DNA from: CAYMSO01 sp964393185
Lineage (GTDB): Bacteria; Patescibacteriota; Dojkabacteria; J137
NCBI GenBank assembly: GCA_964393185.1
Contig: CAYMSO010000011.1
Location: 1 to 53,275, forward strand
Reading direction: 5' to 3'
Length of the DNA stretch: 53,275 nt
In this document: in pieces, positions 24,450 through 33,343 of the stretch
How positions within the stretch are numbered: position 1 is the first letter of the stretch
Layout of the letters: each line of letters opens with the position of its first letter
Program-made: the position numbers and the translations under genes
Notes under the pieces: model-generated
What the model saw: the letters and a program-made list of their open reading frames with translations, nothing else
Database searches by the model: none
What the model was told of the DNA's origin: nothing

Positions 24450-25652
24450 ATGCAATCCAATTCCATTCAACAAAATTCTGGATTTGTTCCGCCGTTGTCT
24501 ACAACATCGCCTGCTCAGACAACTAATCAAGCTGGCGACACATTTTCTTTGGAGATCGAAGTGTTGGAGCAGAAGGTTAGCTCTGCTACTTTACCCGAAG
24601 ATCTTAAAGCAAGAGCAGTGGGTATGATTCAGCGGCTAAAAAAAATGGCGATAGGGGGAAATTATTCTCAGGAGTTTGAACCTGTTTCTAATTACATAAA
24701 TTGGATTATTCAAATACCATGGGGAAAATACACTAAAGATAATTTGGATATGCAGCATGCAAAAGAAAGTTTGATTAAGTACCATTATGGATTGGATGCT
24801 GTGAAGGGTAGAATAATGGAACACCTAGCTATTATTCATCTTAATGCAAAGAATCAATCTGAATCTATGTCTGCCAATTCTAATCTTTCGGACGACATGA
24901 AAAAACTTCAAGGTAATTCGTCGCACGCACCTGTTTTGTGTTTTGTTGGAATTCAAGGTGTGGGAAAAACTTCTATGGCCAAGTCTATAGCCATAGCTCT
25001 AAATCGACCTTTTATAAGAATAGCACTTGGTGGTTTGGGATCTGTTACAGAATTGCGAGGAAGGAGCAGAGGTACAGTAGATGCCGAACCAGGCCAGATA
25101 ATAAAAGCGTTAATCAGAACTCAATCTATGAATCCGTTAATCTTGCTTGACGAGATAGATAAAGTAAGTAGTGATACAGGATTAAGAGCGGACGTTATGG
25201 CAGCTTTACTCGAAATTCTGGACCCCGAACAAAATTCCACGTTTATGGATAAATATTTAGATTATCCTGTAGATTTATCTAAAGCAATGTTTATAACCAC
25301 AGCAAACAATCTTGGAGGAATTTCCGCAGCTCTACTAGATCGTTTAGAAGTTATTCGTTTTGGTAGCTATAACGACAACGAAAAACAAGTTATTGCAAGA
25401 GATTATTTACTTCCAAAAGTAAGACAGGCGACAGGTCTAACCGAGAACCAATTATCTTTCTCTGAAGATGTATGGCCTCTGGTAATTAGACCGCTAGGAT
25501 TCGATGCAGGAGTACGTCAATTAGAAAGAACTCTTTCGGAATTGGCACGTAAAGTTGCTCTTCAGATAGTAACTGGTCAAACTAATGGAGTAAAAATAAC
25601 CACAGAAAATTTTAGGCAATATATTCCAGAAGATATTGGAATTTATTCGTAA
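24450..25652 (+). CDS. Lon-like AAA+ ATPase lacking both the LON N-domain and the protease domain
   Basis: Residues 40-400 correspond to the central part of Lon protease: INWIIQIPWGKYTKDNLD, Walker A GIQGVGKT (167-174), RGRSRGTVDAEPGQI, Walker B LILLDEIDKV, the ILDPEQNSTFMDKYLD loop, sensor 1 FITTANNL, and the small domain with GVRQLERTLSELARK. The protein stops where the Ser-Lys protease domain should begin, and no such domain follows in any frame. The start is a Ser/Gln/Thr-rich tail. It may be a remodelling ATPase or partner a separate peptidase. The gene is monocistronic. Confidence 0.88.
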   Translation: MQSNSIQQNSGFVPPLSTTSPAQTTNQAGDTFSLEIEVLEQKVSSATLPEDLKARAVGMIQRLKKMAIGGNYSQEFEPVSNYINWIIQIPWGKYTKDNLDMQHAKESLIKYHYGLDAVKGRIMEHLAIIHLNAKNQSESMSANSNLSDDMKKLQGNSSHAPVLCFVGIQGVGKTSMAKSIAIALNRPFIRIALGGLGSVTELRGRSRGTVDAEPGQIIKALIRTQSMNPLILLDEIDKVSSDTGLRADVMAALLEILDPEQNSTFMDKYLDYPVDLSKAMFITTANNLGGISAALLDRLEVIRFGSYNDNEKQVIARDYLLPKVRQATGLTENQLSFSEDVWPLVIRPLGFDAGVRQLERTLSELARKVALQIVTGQTNGVKITTENFRQYIPEDIGIYS

Positions 25653-25732
25653 ATAGTGTTGACTCTTTCCAAGAATAGTAATTAGGTATTGTTGCGCAGA
25701 AGTTTTTAGATTATCTAAGTTTACCTAAACAA

Positions 25733-25764
25733 AATCCTGCCATATCAATAGCAGGATTCTTGTT
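25733..25764. terminator. Bidirectional terminator
   Basis: AATCCTGC and GCAGGATT form a perfect 8-bp stem between the convergent Lon-like gene and the gene at 25785, with AT-rich runs on both sides. Confidence 0.7.
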
Positions 25765-25784
25765 CAGTGTTTATTGTAGTGCAA

Positions 25785-26339
25785 TTATCCAACTAGATAA
25801 TTCTTGTAATCTTTATCTTTTCTAATCATTGATTCAATCGAGTTTCTCACAATCTGAGCTTTGTGCATTCTTTTTGTTTGACTAGCCCAGTCTAGATATC
25901 TATCTATCTCTGGAGAAATGATTAAAATGAATTTTGTGTCCATCATCTTTTTAGCTAAATCCAAAGCTTTATCGACAACTTGATTGATATTCTTTGCATC
26001 ATAGTCCATCGAAATCAAATTTTTGAATTTATTCTTCTGAACGTAATCAAATGCGTCATTCTTTCCGGATTGCGATAGCGCAAGGACTATTTTCTTCTCG
26101 CTTAATGCTCTTGCTACATCAAAACCTATTTTTAAATCTGGAGCCGAGGCTTCAATAAGAACAATATCGGTGTCTCTAATAAGTTTTTCAGTTCTTTTTG
26201 CAGCTTTGTCCGATGATTTTCCTGATGTAGTGTCGACTGTAACATTATGTCCCAATTTTTTTAAATAATTCACTCCCTCTAAAAATGTTTTAATTTTGGA
26301 TTCCGAGCTGTCCGCTGCATAAGTAACTAAAATTTTCAT
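25785..26339 (-). CDS. Nucleoside 2-deoxyribosyltransferase-like domain fused to a ribbon-helix-helix-like segment
   Basis: Residues 1-120 look like the flavodoxin-like nucleoside 2-deoxyribosyltransferase or related NAD/nucleotide-binding fold: MKILVTYAADSSESK, DTDIVLIEASAPDLKIGFDV, and KKIVLALSQSG. Residues 136-178 (KFILIISPEIDRYLDWASQT onward to VRNSIESMIRKD) resemble a ribbon-helix-helix DNA-binding module. The combination suggests a small-molecule sensor or a nucleotide-processing enzyme with DNA-binding ability; neither is proven. Confidence 0.6.
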   Translation of the reverse strand: MKILVTYAADSSESKIKTFLEGVNYLKKLGHNVTVDTTSGKSSDKAAKRTEKLIRDTDIVLIEASAPDLKIGFDVARALSEKKIVLALSQSGKNDAFDYVQKNKFKNLISMDYDAKNINQVVDKALDLAKKMMDTKFILIISPEIDRYLDWASQTKRMHKAQIVRNSIESMIRKDKDYKNYLVG

Positions 26340-26649
26340 TTACAGTACAAGTTTAATAATTAAGTTGTTTCAATTTATATAGCAATTATATTATTAAGTT
26401 TACTATTATGCAAGAAAAAGAGGATAAGCCAATTGTTGCTGGTTAACGTAAAGATTGATTAATAAAACTACTAGTACGAGTCTTAAGTACTATGGCTAAG
26501 GATTTTGTGAACGAGTTATCAATTGATTAACTTCTTGTCAATACTTCTGAAGAATTATAATATGTATTTATTTAATAAAAAACTGCGGACAGAAGTCTAT
26601 AGTTTATGTTGTTAAGGAAAAAGCTTAATTAGTTTAAAATAAAATTTCT
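26340..26649. other. Intergenic region without a recognisable gene
   Basis: Contains only very short frames (for example MQEKEDKPIVAG at 26408 and MAKDFVNELSID near 26492). These could be remnants of a decayed gene but match nothing I know. A TAAAAT box at 26635-26640 probably serves the next gene. Confidence 0.5.
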
Positions 26650-26871
26650 ATGAAAGTAAAACCTGGCGTATATAAACACTATAAGGGGAAATTTTATCTG
26701 GTTCTTTTTGTAGCTAAACATAGTGAAACACTAGAGGATCTAGTTGTTTATGTAAATCTTTACAAGAACGATACCAGTCAAACATGGGTAAGACCTTTGG
26801 CCAATTTTATTGAACAAATAGAAATAGAAGGTAAAAAGTTGAAAAGATTTGAGTACGTAGGTCATAAATAG
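26650..26871 (+). CDS. DUF1653 family protein
   Basis: 73 residues matching the DUF1653 pattern: GVYKHYKGKFYLVLFVAKHS, then TLEDLVVYVNLY, WVRPLANFIE, and a terminal KRFEYV. This small SH3-like barrel family is widespread, and its function is not established. A TAAAAT box lies 9 nt before the ATG. Confidence 0.9.
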   Translation: MKVKPGVYKHYKGKFYLVLFVAKHSETLEDLVVYVNLYKNDTSQTWVRPLANFIEQIEIEGKKLKRFEYVGHK

Positions 26872-27008
26872 AAATTTGATAATATATCTTAAGTATAGCG
26901 TAAGTATAGAAAAAATAGATTTCCCCGCAAAATTTTTGCTAGTTTTTGTTCGAATTTATCTTCAATTTATACTAGAATGATTAACGAGCACATTTTTTAT
27001 TATCTGCT

Positions 27009-28241
27009 ATGAAATTTTTTGGAGGTAAAAAAGACAAAGTTGGAAAACAATCAGACGATACCATGCTTGCAATAGATGTTGGAACAGAGTTTGTAAAAGT
27101 CGCATTGTTCAGACAGGTAAAGGGTGAGGTGGAAATATTATCTTACGAGAGAGTAAGACAAAAGGAATCTGCAATGCATAGCGCATATATTATTAATCTA
27201 GAACAGGTTTTGGATACTGTAGATATTTGTATCGGTTCTGTAGTTCAATCAGCTCAAGATAACCTAGGTCGAAGGTTTTATCCTAGAAAAGTAATAATGG
27301 GAATTGCCGGTGAATTAGTTAGAGGAGTTAGTATTTTGGTTGATGTAGAAAGAGAATCTCCTAAATCAACTATCACGAAGGAAGAGGTAGATGGAATAAT
27401 AGCTAGTGTATCTTCTCATACCTACAATAATACAATTCACGAAATAAGCGAACAGATAGGCTTAGAGCCAAAATTTTTGGAGGAAATAGATATTGCAATT
27501 AATAGTGTGTATGTAGATGGAGTAAAAACATCCAATCCTGTAGGTTTGAAGGGAACAGAGTTAACCTATAGAGTATTTTCGACCTTTGCTCCACGTGTTC
27601 ATTACAGTTCTATTCAGTCTGTTGCCAAAAATCTTGGATTAGAATTATCAAAAGTTGTTGTTCAACCTTACGCATTGGCAACATCAATAAATAGCAAACT
27701 GGGTAACGATAATAGTTGTATTATTGTGGATGTGGGGGGTGGGACTACAGATGTAGCTGTTGTAAAAAATGGGGATGTTTTAGGTACAAAAATGTTCGCA
27801 GTAGGGGGTAGATCTTTTACCAAACGTATTCAGAAAGAATTGAATCTCAGTTTTTCTGAGGCAGAGAGCAAAAAAATAGATTACTCATTGCAAAAGCTCT
27901 TGCAGGATGAAATTACTAAAATTAGACCAGGTTTGCTACATGATTTGGAAGTTTGGATTAATTGTTTAGAAGTAGCTCTTGAAGATTTTGACGAAGTGGA
28001 TGAATATCCACCGTTAATTTACATATGTGGTGGTGGTGCATTGCTTCCTGGGTTAAAAGAAGCAGTTATGGAGTTTGCATGGAGTAAGCATTTAAATTTT
28101 AAAAAACATCCCAAGGTAGAATTTGTTTTTCCAAACAAAATAAAAGATGTTGTTGATCTGACTAAATCAGCTACAGAGCCTATGGATGTAACTCCACTTG
28201 CACTTGCAAGATCAGTACTTGATATTAGAAAGGAAAAATAA
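27009..28241 (+). CDS. Actin-fold ATPase, FtsA/PilM-like
   Basis: The N-terminal strand TMLAIDVGTEFVKVALF and the later SCIIVDVGGGTTDVAVV are the two phosphate loops of the actin/Hsp70 fold. YICGGGALLPGL is the adenosine motif. The intervening subdomain fits FtsA or PilM better than DnaK. FtsA tethers FtsZ to the membrane; PilM organises the type IV pilus inner-membrane platform. No C-terminal amphipathic helix typical of FtsA is evident. It precedes a membrane protein by 1 bp, so it may recruit that protein. A TATTAT box ends 5 nt before the ATG. Confidence 0.85.
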   Translation: MKFFGGKKDKVGKQSDDTMLAIDVGTEFVKVALFRQVKGEVEILSYERVRQKESAMHSAYIINLEQVLDTVDICIGSVVQSAQDNLGRRFYPRKVIMGIAGELVRGVSILVDVERESPKSTITKEEVDGIIASVSSHTYNNTIHEISEQIGLEPKFLEEIDIAINSVYVDGVKTSNPVGLKGTELTYRVFSTFAPRVHYSSIQSVAKNLGLELSKVVVQPYALATSINSKLGNDNSCIIVDVGGGTTDVAVVKNGDVLGTKMFAVGGRSFTKRIQKELNLSFSEAESKKIDYSLQKLLQDEITKIRPGLLHDLEVWINCLEVALEDFDEVDEYPPLIYICGGGALLPGLKEAVMEFAWSKHLNFKKHPKVEFVFPNKIKDVVDLTKSATEPMDVTPLALARSVLDIRKEK

Positions 28242-28242
28242 T

Positions 28243-30387
28243 ATGTCGTCGATCATTTCTGCAAAAAAATATTTTGTCGATCCTTCTCAGGAATTAAGTT
28301 TCCTTGTAGAAGATATAATTAACTCAAAAGAAGAAAGAATAATATTAGTTATTCCCGAAAATTCTCTAATTTTTTCGAGTATAGTTAGTCTTAAGGTACT
28401 CTACAGGCTACTAAATAAGGCTAAAAAACTTTTGATTATTGTAACGGAAGATAAATTCGGAATCTCGGCAGCACAAAAGGTAGGTTACTTGGTTGTTAAC
28501 AAACTCAGTCAGATAGACGAAGAGCTATGGGATATTGCCAAAAATAAACAGATTGACTTTCTGGCAAAATTAGAAAGAGATTTTAAAGATGGAAATCCTA
28601 TAATAAAAGAAGAATCAAAAGATCAAGAGCAGGAGCCCGAGGCAGATCTTCACTTGGAATTCGAAGAATCTGAATTGTTACAAACAGAGTCTAATACTAA
28701 TAGTGAAGTTGCAGAAGAGGATGTTTTAGAAAAATCTGAATTTGAAAAACATACGTTAGAAGCTGTGGCGGAAGAAGACACAGATACAAGCCCAGTAGAT
28801 GTTAATAAAGAGAATAAAGAAGAAGTAGATAATGAATATGCATCTCTAGGATTTAAATCTATACCAACGAAAAAAGATAATACCAAAATCGTTACTAAGG
28901 GAAATATAAAATTGTTGGTAGGAGGTGATATCAGATTAGTAAAAAAAAATGATAAAATAGGAGATATTTCTAATTCAACAGAAGATAATGATTTTATGAC
29001 TAACTCAAATACAAGATTCACAAGCTTTACCGGAAAAGACTTGACTAAAGATGTGATAGCCAACAAAAAAGATAATTTTTTTAGTAAGTTATTTAAACGA
29101 AAGCCCAAAAGTTCTGAAGAAAAATTAACAAATGTATCTCTGGGTGCGAGTACCAAGGGAAGATATAATAAAGTGAAAATAGGTACGGCAATTGTAGCTA
29201 TAATTTCGATTGCTCTTGTCCTAGGTACGTACTTTGCCATTAAAAGTATGGCAAGTGCAAGTATTACTGTAGAATTTGAAAAATCCGATGTCAATGTTAG
29301 TAAAACAATTCAGGCAAAAGGATTAACTGATGCTGAGTATCAGACAGCAGAAATAGACTTTACGAATTTAATTGTACCGGCAAAAATTTTGAGTCAAAGT
29401 AACCTTAGTGCCTCTAGAAGTGCTGATGCAACCGGGGTTGGAAAAAGAGGGAACAAGGCTAATGGTTTTATAGACATCTATAACACTAAAACTCAAGAAA
29501 TATCTTTGGCCCAAGGGACGCTTGTTACCAACACTAATACCAACAAACAATATCGTCTAAAAAGTGCTATAACTCTAACCGCCGCTAAAGTAGGAAGTGA
29601 TTCTGTCACGACACCTAGTGTAGCTTCTGATGTACCTATAGAAGCAGTAGAGGTAGGACCAGAATACAATATTGAAGATGTAGAGGCCAATAAGATTTTT
29701 ATTGTGCAAGGTTATGAAAATGTTGATGAAGTATCTGGTAGGCTGTTTAGTGCTGTGACTGGAGGATCAGTGCAAGAATTTAAAACTCCTTCGCAACAAA
29801 ATGTGGACGCACTAAAAGCTGTGATAGTTCCTGAATTAGAAAAACAGTCAGTAACAAAAATAAAAGATCTGGTTCAGCCTGGTTATTACCTAATTGAACA
29901 AAGCATAAAATTTGAAGAAACCAAGCAAACGATTCTCCCAGAGATAGGCGCTGAGGCTACAAATGGAACCTTTACATTAACAATAGAAGGAAAAGTGACG
30001 GCAATGATGATTTCGGTAGATCATCTCGAAGAAATAGTGGAGTATACAATTTATGCAGAGCAGGAACAAACTCAAGATGATACCAACCAAGAAGAGGATT
30101 CTTCTACTACTCTTGAAGGATTAGAAAAGTTTGTTATAGAAAATGTGAGCAGAGCAGATATGAACTTAACTTTTACAATTTCTACTCAGGGCCAAATTAG
30201 CGAAGTTTTAACTGAAGAGCAAATTAAAAATGAACTTAAAGGCAAGAGTATTAAAGAAGCTGAAAACTTTTTTGAAGATAAAGATAATGTAGTAGACTAT
30301 ACTGTAAAATTTAGCCCGAGCTTTGCTCCAAGCTTCCTAAAAAAAGTACCTAATGATACAGGTAAAATAACTGTAAGAGTTAAATAA
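28243..30387 (+). CDS. Single-pass membrane protein with baseplate J-like extracellular domain
   Basis: 714 residues. The cytoplasmic half has an alpha/beta domain (1-120) followed by an acidic, disordered linker (about 120-290). One TM helix lies at about 313-333 (GTAIVAIISIALVLGTYFAI). Outside, about 335-560 resembles the baseplate J/gp47 domain found in phage tails and contractile devices, and the last 150 residues are a further beta domain. I chose ATG 28243, with an AAAGGA ribosome site, rather than the frame start at 28198 that overlaps the previous gene. Coupled to the actin-like ATPase, it may be a cell-envelope scaffold; function unknown. Confidence 0.75.
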   Translation: MSSIISAKKYFVDPSQELSFLVEDIINSKEERIILVIPENSLIFSSIVSLKVLYRLLNKAKKLLIIVTEDKFGISAAQKVGYLVVNKLSQIDEELWDIAKNKQIDFLAKLERDFKDGNPIIKEESKDQEQEPEADLHLEFEESELLQTESNTNSEVAEEDVLEKSEFEKHTLEAVAEEDTDTSPVDVNKENKEEVDNEYASLGFKSIPTKKDNTKIVTKGNIKLLVGGDIRLVKKNDKIGDISNSTEDNDFMTNSNTRFTSFTGKDLTKDVIANKKDNFFSKLFKRKPKSSEEKLTNVSLGASTKGRYNKVKIGTAIVAIISIALVLGTYFAIKSMASASITVEFEKSDVNVSKTIQAKGLTDAEYQTAEIDFTNLIVPAKILSQSNLSASRSADATGVGKRGNKANGFIDIYNTKTQEISLAQGTLVTNTNTNKQYRLKSAITLTAAKVGSDSVTTPSVASDVPIEAVEVGPEYNIEDVEANKIFIVQGYENVDEVSGRLFSAVTGGSVQEFKTPSQQNVDALKAVIVPELEKQSVTKIKDLVQPGYYLIEQSIKFEETKQTILPEIGAEATNGTFTLTIEGKVTAMMISVDHLEEIVEYTIYAEQEQTQDDTNQEEDSSTTLEGLEKFVIENVSRADMNLTFTISTQGQISEVLTEEQIKNELKGKSIKEAENFFEDKDNVVDYTVKFSPSFAPSFLKKVPNDTGKITVRVK

Positions 30388-30394
30388 TAAGACA

Positions 30395-30424
30395 TTGACA
30401 ATATTTTTACTCCTTTGCTAAACT
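30395..30424 (+). promoter_or_regulatory. Promoter of groES-groEL
   Basis: A perfect -35 TTGACA (30395-30400), an 18-bp spacer and TAAACT (30419-30424). The CIRCE-like operator begins one base after it. Confidence 0.55.
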
Positions 30425-30451
30425 TTAGCAGCTTGGTAGTTTAACTGCTAA
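30425..30451. promoter_or_regulatory. CIRCE-like operator (HrcA site)
   Basis: TTAGCAGCT, exactly 9 nt, then AACTGCTAA: 9-bp arms with one mismatch. The consensus is TTAGCACTC-N9-GAGTGCTAA, so spacing, outer TTAGCA/TGCTAA and position before groES all agree. It predicts heat-shock repression by HrcA, whose gene is not in the window. Confidence 0.82.
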
Positions 30452-30488
30452 GTCTTCGTATATTTTATATTTTAATTTAAAACTTTCT

Positions 30489-30791
30489 ATGGCAGATGTG
30501 TCAAAATTACAGCCTGTAGGAGGTTATATCCTTGTAGAACCACATAAAGAAGAAGAGAAAACTGCCTCAGGTTTAATCCTGCAATCTAGTGGTAAGGGAG
30601 AAAAACCTCAGAAAGGAAAAATCGTAGCATTAGGTACCGGATTACTTAATGAGTCCGGAAAAGTTGTTCCATTTAACGTAAAGGTAGGGGACACAGTTAT
30701 TTTCAAAAAATACTCACCAGAAGAAGTAGAACTTGATGGTGAAGAATATTTACTAATGAAAGAGTCAGATATACTGGCTATTGTTAAATAA
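30489..30791 (+). CDS. groES: Co-chaperonin GroES
   Basis: 100 residues with the standard GroES beginning (LQPVGGYILVEPHKEEEKTA), the mobile loop ASGLILQSSGKGEKPQKGKI that docks onto GroEL, and the C-terminal DGEEYLLMKESDILAIV. It caps the GroEL ring. It precedes groEL by 25 bp in one operon under a CIRCE-like operator. Confidence 0.98.
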   Translation: MADVSKLQPVGGYILVEPHKEEEKTASGLILQSSGKGEKPQKGKIVALGTGLLNESGKVVPFNVKVGDTVIFKKYSPEEVELDGEEYLLMKESDILAIVK

Positions 30792-30816
30792 TAAATTAAA
30801 TTTTTAATTAGTGTAT

Positions 30817-32439
30817 ATGGCAAAGCAAGTTACATATAGTGAAGACGCCAGAAAAAAATTAAAAGCCGGCGTAGATAAGCTAGCTAATGCTGTAAGAGTT
30901 ACATTAGGTCCAAAGGGACGAAATGTAGCTATAGAAAAATCGTATGGTGCACCACATATTACAAAAGACGGTGTATCTATTGCTAAAGAAATTGAGCTTG
31001 AAGATAAAATAGAGAATCTTGGAGCAAAAATTGTAATGGAGGCTGCAAGTAAAGCAGCAGATGTTGCTGGAGATGGAACAACAACAGCTGTTGTTTTAAC
31101 TCAGGCAATTATTACGGAAGGATTTAAAAATGTTACTGCAGGAGCTAATCCAACTGCAATTAAAACAGGAATCGAAAAGGGCGTAGCTAAAGTAGTAGAA
31201 GCTTTGAAAAAATCAGCAAAACCCGTAAACGGAAAAGAGGATTATCAAAGAGTTGCTACTATTTCTGCAAATGGTGATACTCAAATTGGAGAAATACTTG
31301 CTAATATTTTAGACAAAGTTGGAAGTAACGGAGTAGTAACTGTAGAAGACGGTCAAACTTTCGGTTTAGTAGAAAAATATGTGGAAGGAATGCAGTTCGA
31401 TAAAGGTTATATTTCTCCTTACTTTGCAGCTGGCTCCGAAGATCAAAAAGTTGTTATCGAAAGACCAACAATAATCATTACAGATAAAAAATTATCTGTT
31501 GCAAAAGAATTATTCGAAGCTCTAGAAAAGGTTGTTGCTACAGGAACGAGAGACATTATCATTATTGCAGAAGATGTGGATGGAGACGCACTTGCAAATT
31601 TGATCATTAATAAGCTAAAAGGTCATCTAAACGTAGTGGCAGTCAAAGCTCCTGCATTTGGAGATAGAAGAAAAGCAATGCTAGAAGATATTGCAATATT
31701 AACCGGTGGAAGCGTGATTACAGAAGATTTGGGTAAAACAATCGAAAATGCAACTCTAGAAGATTTTGGTAAGGCAGATAAGGTTGTTGTTACAAAAGAA
31801 GATACCACAATTATCAATGGTCATGGAGAAGCATCAGCAATCAAAACACGAATAGCTCATATTCAGAAAGAAATTGAAAATACTACGTCTGACTACGACA
31901 AAGAAAAGCTGCAAGAAAGACTTGCAAAGTTGTCGGGTGGTGTAGCTGTATTAGAAGTAGGTGCAGCTTCAGAAGTTGAGCAAAAAGAAAGAAAAGATAG
32001 AATAGATGATGCATTGCAAGCTACAAGAGCAGCCATTGAAGAAGGTGTAGTAGCAGGTGGAGGAATTGCATTGTTAGATGCTGCTAGTATTTTAGACAAC
32101 ATGAAGCTAGACAATGAAGAAGAAATGGTAGGAGTAAGAATCCTAAGAAGAGCATTGGAAGCACCATTTAGACAGATTCTAGATAATGCTGGATTTGAAG
32201 CTGCCTCCTTTATTAAAGAGGTTGGCAAGAATAAAGGCTTTGATGCAAGAAAAGGAGAAGTTGTTAATATGCTAGAAGCTGGAATTATCGATCCAGTAAA
32301 AGTAACTAGATCGGCAGTAGAAAATGCTGCATCTGTTGCTTCAACATTACTAACCACAGAGGCAGTGGTAAGTGAAATCCCAGAAAAGAAGGATACACAT
32401 GCTGCTCCAGCAATGGATCCTGGAATGGGAATGATGTAA
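30817..32439 (+). CDS. groEL: Chaperonin GroEL (Hsp60)
   Basis: 540 residues, full length. Hallmarks: MAKQVTYSEDARKKLKAGVD, the ATP-binding VTLGPKGRNV and GDGTTTAVVL, the apical SPYF region GYISPYFAAG, VVAGGGIALL, and the GM-rich C-terminus (PAMDPGMGMM). I chose ATG 30817 over the GTG at 30811 because homologues begin MAK. Folds proteins with GroES in the cytosol. A tandem terminator follows. Confidence 0.98.
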   Translation: MAKQVTYSEDARKKLKAGVDKLANAVRVTLGPKGRNVAIEKSYGAPHITKDGVSIAKEIELEDKIENLGAKIVMEAASKAADVAGDGTTTAVVLTQAIITEGFKNVTAGANPTAIKTGIEKGVAKVVEALKKSAKPVNGKEDYQRVATISANGDTQIGEILANILDKVGSNGVVTVEDGQTFGLVEKYVEGMQFDKGYISPYFAAGSEDQKVVIERPTIIITDKKLSVAKELFEALEKVVATGTRDIIIIAEDVDGDALANLIINKLKGHLNVVAVKAPAFGDRRKAMLEDIAILTGGSVITEDLGKTIENATLEDFGKADKVVVTKEDTTIINGHGEASAIKTRIAHIQKEIENTTSDYDKEKLQERLAKLSGGVAVLEVGAASEVEQKERKDRIDDALQATRAAIEEGVVAGGGIALLDAASILDNMKLDNEEEMVGVRILRRALEAPFRQILDNAGFEAASFIKEVGKNKGFDARKGEVVNMLEAGIIDPVKVTRSAVENAASVASTLLTTEAVVSEIPEKKDTHAAPAMDPGMGMM

Positions 32440-32448
32440 CACCCCTCC

Positions 32449-32518
32449 GTTTAAGCTGCTCTTAGAGCAACTTAAACACCTCCCCTCTTAGAGAAATCAA
32501 AAGAGGGGAGTTTTATTT
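32449..32518 (+). terminator. Tandem hairpins ending the groESL operon
   Basis: Hairpin one pairs GTTTAAG (32449) with CTTAAAC (32471-32477). Hairpin two pairs CTCCCCTCTT (32480-32489) with AAGAGGGGAG (32501-32510) and is followed by TTTTATTT. The second is a strong intrinsic terminator. Confidence 0.85.
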
Positions 32519-32863
32519 CGTATTCAATTATAATGGGTTGCATATAAGCTAAAATCATGAAGTTATGAACAAAGCAGAACTATACAAACTACTTAATCAA
32601 CTAGACCAAGAACTACCCAAAAAAGAATATGAAGGTAATATTGTTTTTGACTACAAAAATTCTTCAACAGAAATCGGACTTTTCGGAAGGGAAAATGCTA
32701 CTAGTAAAACGTTCAGCTAAAGTAAGATTATTTCCAAATAGATGGTATTTGGTAGCTGGAACATACGACAGGTTAATTTCGCCGGAGGAACTTGCAAAAG
32801 AAGAAATGACGTACTCCCCGGAATGCGCTAACGCTTTTCCGGGGTTTCTGCGCTTCGCGCCTC

Positions 32864-33298
32864 TCATGAGAATTCTTTACTTATATCTACCCCCTTATCG
32901 TACCTATTTTGCATGTCTATATATTTCTTTATTCTTTCTTCGTTCATCCCTATTGTTGATACAAAGTAGCCTACACTCCACATTCCTTCTTTCTTTTCAT
33001 AAATCTGTCGTATGAACTTAAATTTCTTTTGTATTTCTTTACTACTGTAAATTTTCACCTCTCTCACACAATCACTTACCGCATATTTTGGTGGTATCTC
33101 CATCAGAATATGTACGTGATCATCTCCTGTATTTATTTTATGTATGTACCAATCTGGATGTTTTCTTAATACTTTATACAAACTCTTTACTAACTCCTCA
33201 CGTACATATTCCTTAATTATCTTTCTTCTATATTTCGTTGCCCATACTATATGGTAGTTTACCTGATATGTACTGTGATTTAACTTCCGAATTCTCAT
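32864..33298 (-). CDS. tnpA: IS200/IS605-family transposase TnpA (Y1 HUH)
   Basis: 144 residues, intact. The HUH metal motif is HVHILM (His61, His63). The catalytic tyrosine is most likely Tyr126 in RIKKYIDMQ with Gln130. Other family features are NYHIVWATKYRRKII at the start and WSVGYFVSTIGMNEE. It excises and inserts single-stranded DNA by recognising the subterminal hairpins. A strong hairpin sits just before the start codon and may limit translation. Confidence 0.95.
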   Translation of the reverse strand: MRIRKLNHSTYQVNYHIVWATKYRRKIIKEYVREELVKSLYKVLRKHPDWYIHKINTGDDHVHILMEIPPKYAVSDCVREVKIYSSKEIQKKFKFIRQIYEKKEGMWSVGYFVSTIGMNEERIKKYIDMQNRYDKGVDISKEFS

Positions 33299-33305
33299 GG
33301 TAACA

Positions 33306-33343
33306 GCATAGCATACTTAGGCTTCGCCTACCGTATGCTATGC
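33306..33343 (-). promoter_or_regulatory. 5' leader hairpin of tnpA
   Basis: GCATAGCATAC (33306-33316) pairs perfectly with GTATGCTATGC (33333-33343), 11 bp, with an inner TAGGC/GCCTA stem. It ends 8 bp before the tnpA start. In classical IS200 a leader stem-loop represses tnpA expression; this one is placed to do the same. Confidence 0.6.

Noticed and set aside
28650..29294. Minus-strand 214-aa ORF inside the baseplate J-like gene
   Set aside because: It is antisense to a well-supported gene and its Ser/Leu-rich composition is what the reverse of Glu/Asp-rich coding gives.
31893..32357. Minus-strand 154-aa ORF inside groEL
   Set aside because: Antisense shadow of a highly conserved gene.
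32629..33015. Intact 128-aa protein with Nudix start
   Set aside because: The second half of the frame runs into IS200 sequence; only the first part is Nudix, so it is a pseudogene fragment.
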